Of a stretch of 41,765 nt of DNA, positions 41,754 to 41,765 are shown one piece after another (positions within the stretch are counted from its first letter, which is position 1; each line of letters opens with the position of its first letter). The stretch comes from Sulfolobaceae archaeon. Lineage in GTDB: Archaea; Thermoproteota; Thermoprotei_A; Sulfolobales; Sulfolobaceae. A model generated the notes under the pieces. That model saw nothing but the letters and a program-made list of their open reading frames with translations. It was not told the DNA's origin and searched no databases. Location: assembly GCA_028277025.1 (NCBI GenBank), contig JAPYVG010000013.1:1-41765 (forward strand), written 5' to 3'. The position numbers and the translations under genes are program-made.

Positions 41754-41765
41754 GTTAGGAGTAAG

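Overview
The window is a piece of a thermoacidophilic archaeal chromosome of the order Sulfolobales. The signs are AT-rich coding DNA, mostly leaderless genes with a TATA box about 26 bases before the start codon, GGTG-type ribosome sites, a thermosome subunit, an Sm-like protein and a two-gene ArnA/ArnB module. From memory, the gene order from the DUF3211 protein through the glycogen genes and thermosome to the FHA/vWA genes matches Sulfurisphaera (Sulfolobus) tokodaii ST0812-ST0829 and Sulfolobus acidocaldarius Saci_1193-Saci_1211. This could not be verified here, and no species is claimed.

Layout. 1-526: GC-rich transposase fragment. 632-1649: three unknown small genes. 1622-5648: TPR-protein kinase (ArnC-like), a 61-residue Cys/His protein, RidA, a DUF3211 START-like protein and a four-CBS protein. 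5716-13751: glycogen/alpha-glucan cluster, with a leftward operon (nucleotidyltransferase, GH15, GH133) and a rightward operon (GH57, glycogen synthase) fired from a shared 40-bp divergent promoter. 13787-18105: molybdopterin oxidoreductase, thermosome (probably gamma), a C/D box sRNA, and a leftward cluster of DsbA-like, CBS, methyltransferase-like and unknown genes. 18312-21290: vWA gene divergent from arnA-arnB. 21357-25305: AbrB-like protein, FAU-1-like RNase and aconitase. 25635-27297: a broken type IV pilin and an orphan Csx1-like gene. 27560-29836: DUF2258, M48 protease, FUN14-like protein and a winged-helix regulator. 29876-32966: ABC uptake system with twin operators plus a Cys-rich HTH protein. 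32956-36715: unknown membrane protein, MscS channel, P3A H+-ATPase. 36812-41765: an accessory area rich in small regulators (two PadR, one HxlR, two other winged-helix), a decayed ABC exporter, a likely TnpB remnant, an Sm-like gene and two related unknown proteins.

How it fits together. Kinase, FHA protein and two vWA proteins lie within 20 kb. In S. acidocaldarius ArnA and ArnB repress archaellum expression and are substrates of kinases including ArnC. A dead pilin gene and a pilin-like fragment lie in the same window, but I see no archaellum operon. The glycogen genes provide synthesis (synthase, possible sugar-nucleotide supply, GH57) and degradation (GH133, GH15) from facing promoters.

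The least expected signals are the C/D sRNA divergent from the thermosome, the matched operators in both promoters of the ABC system, the Csx1-like gene apparently lacking its HEPN arginine, the twice-broken pilin and the TnpB-like tail. I saw no tRNA, rRNA or CRISPR array.
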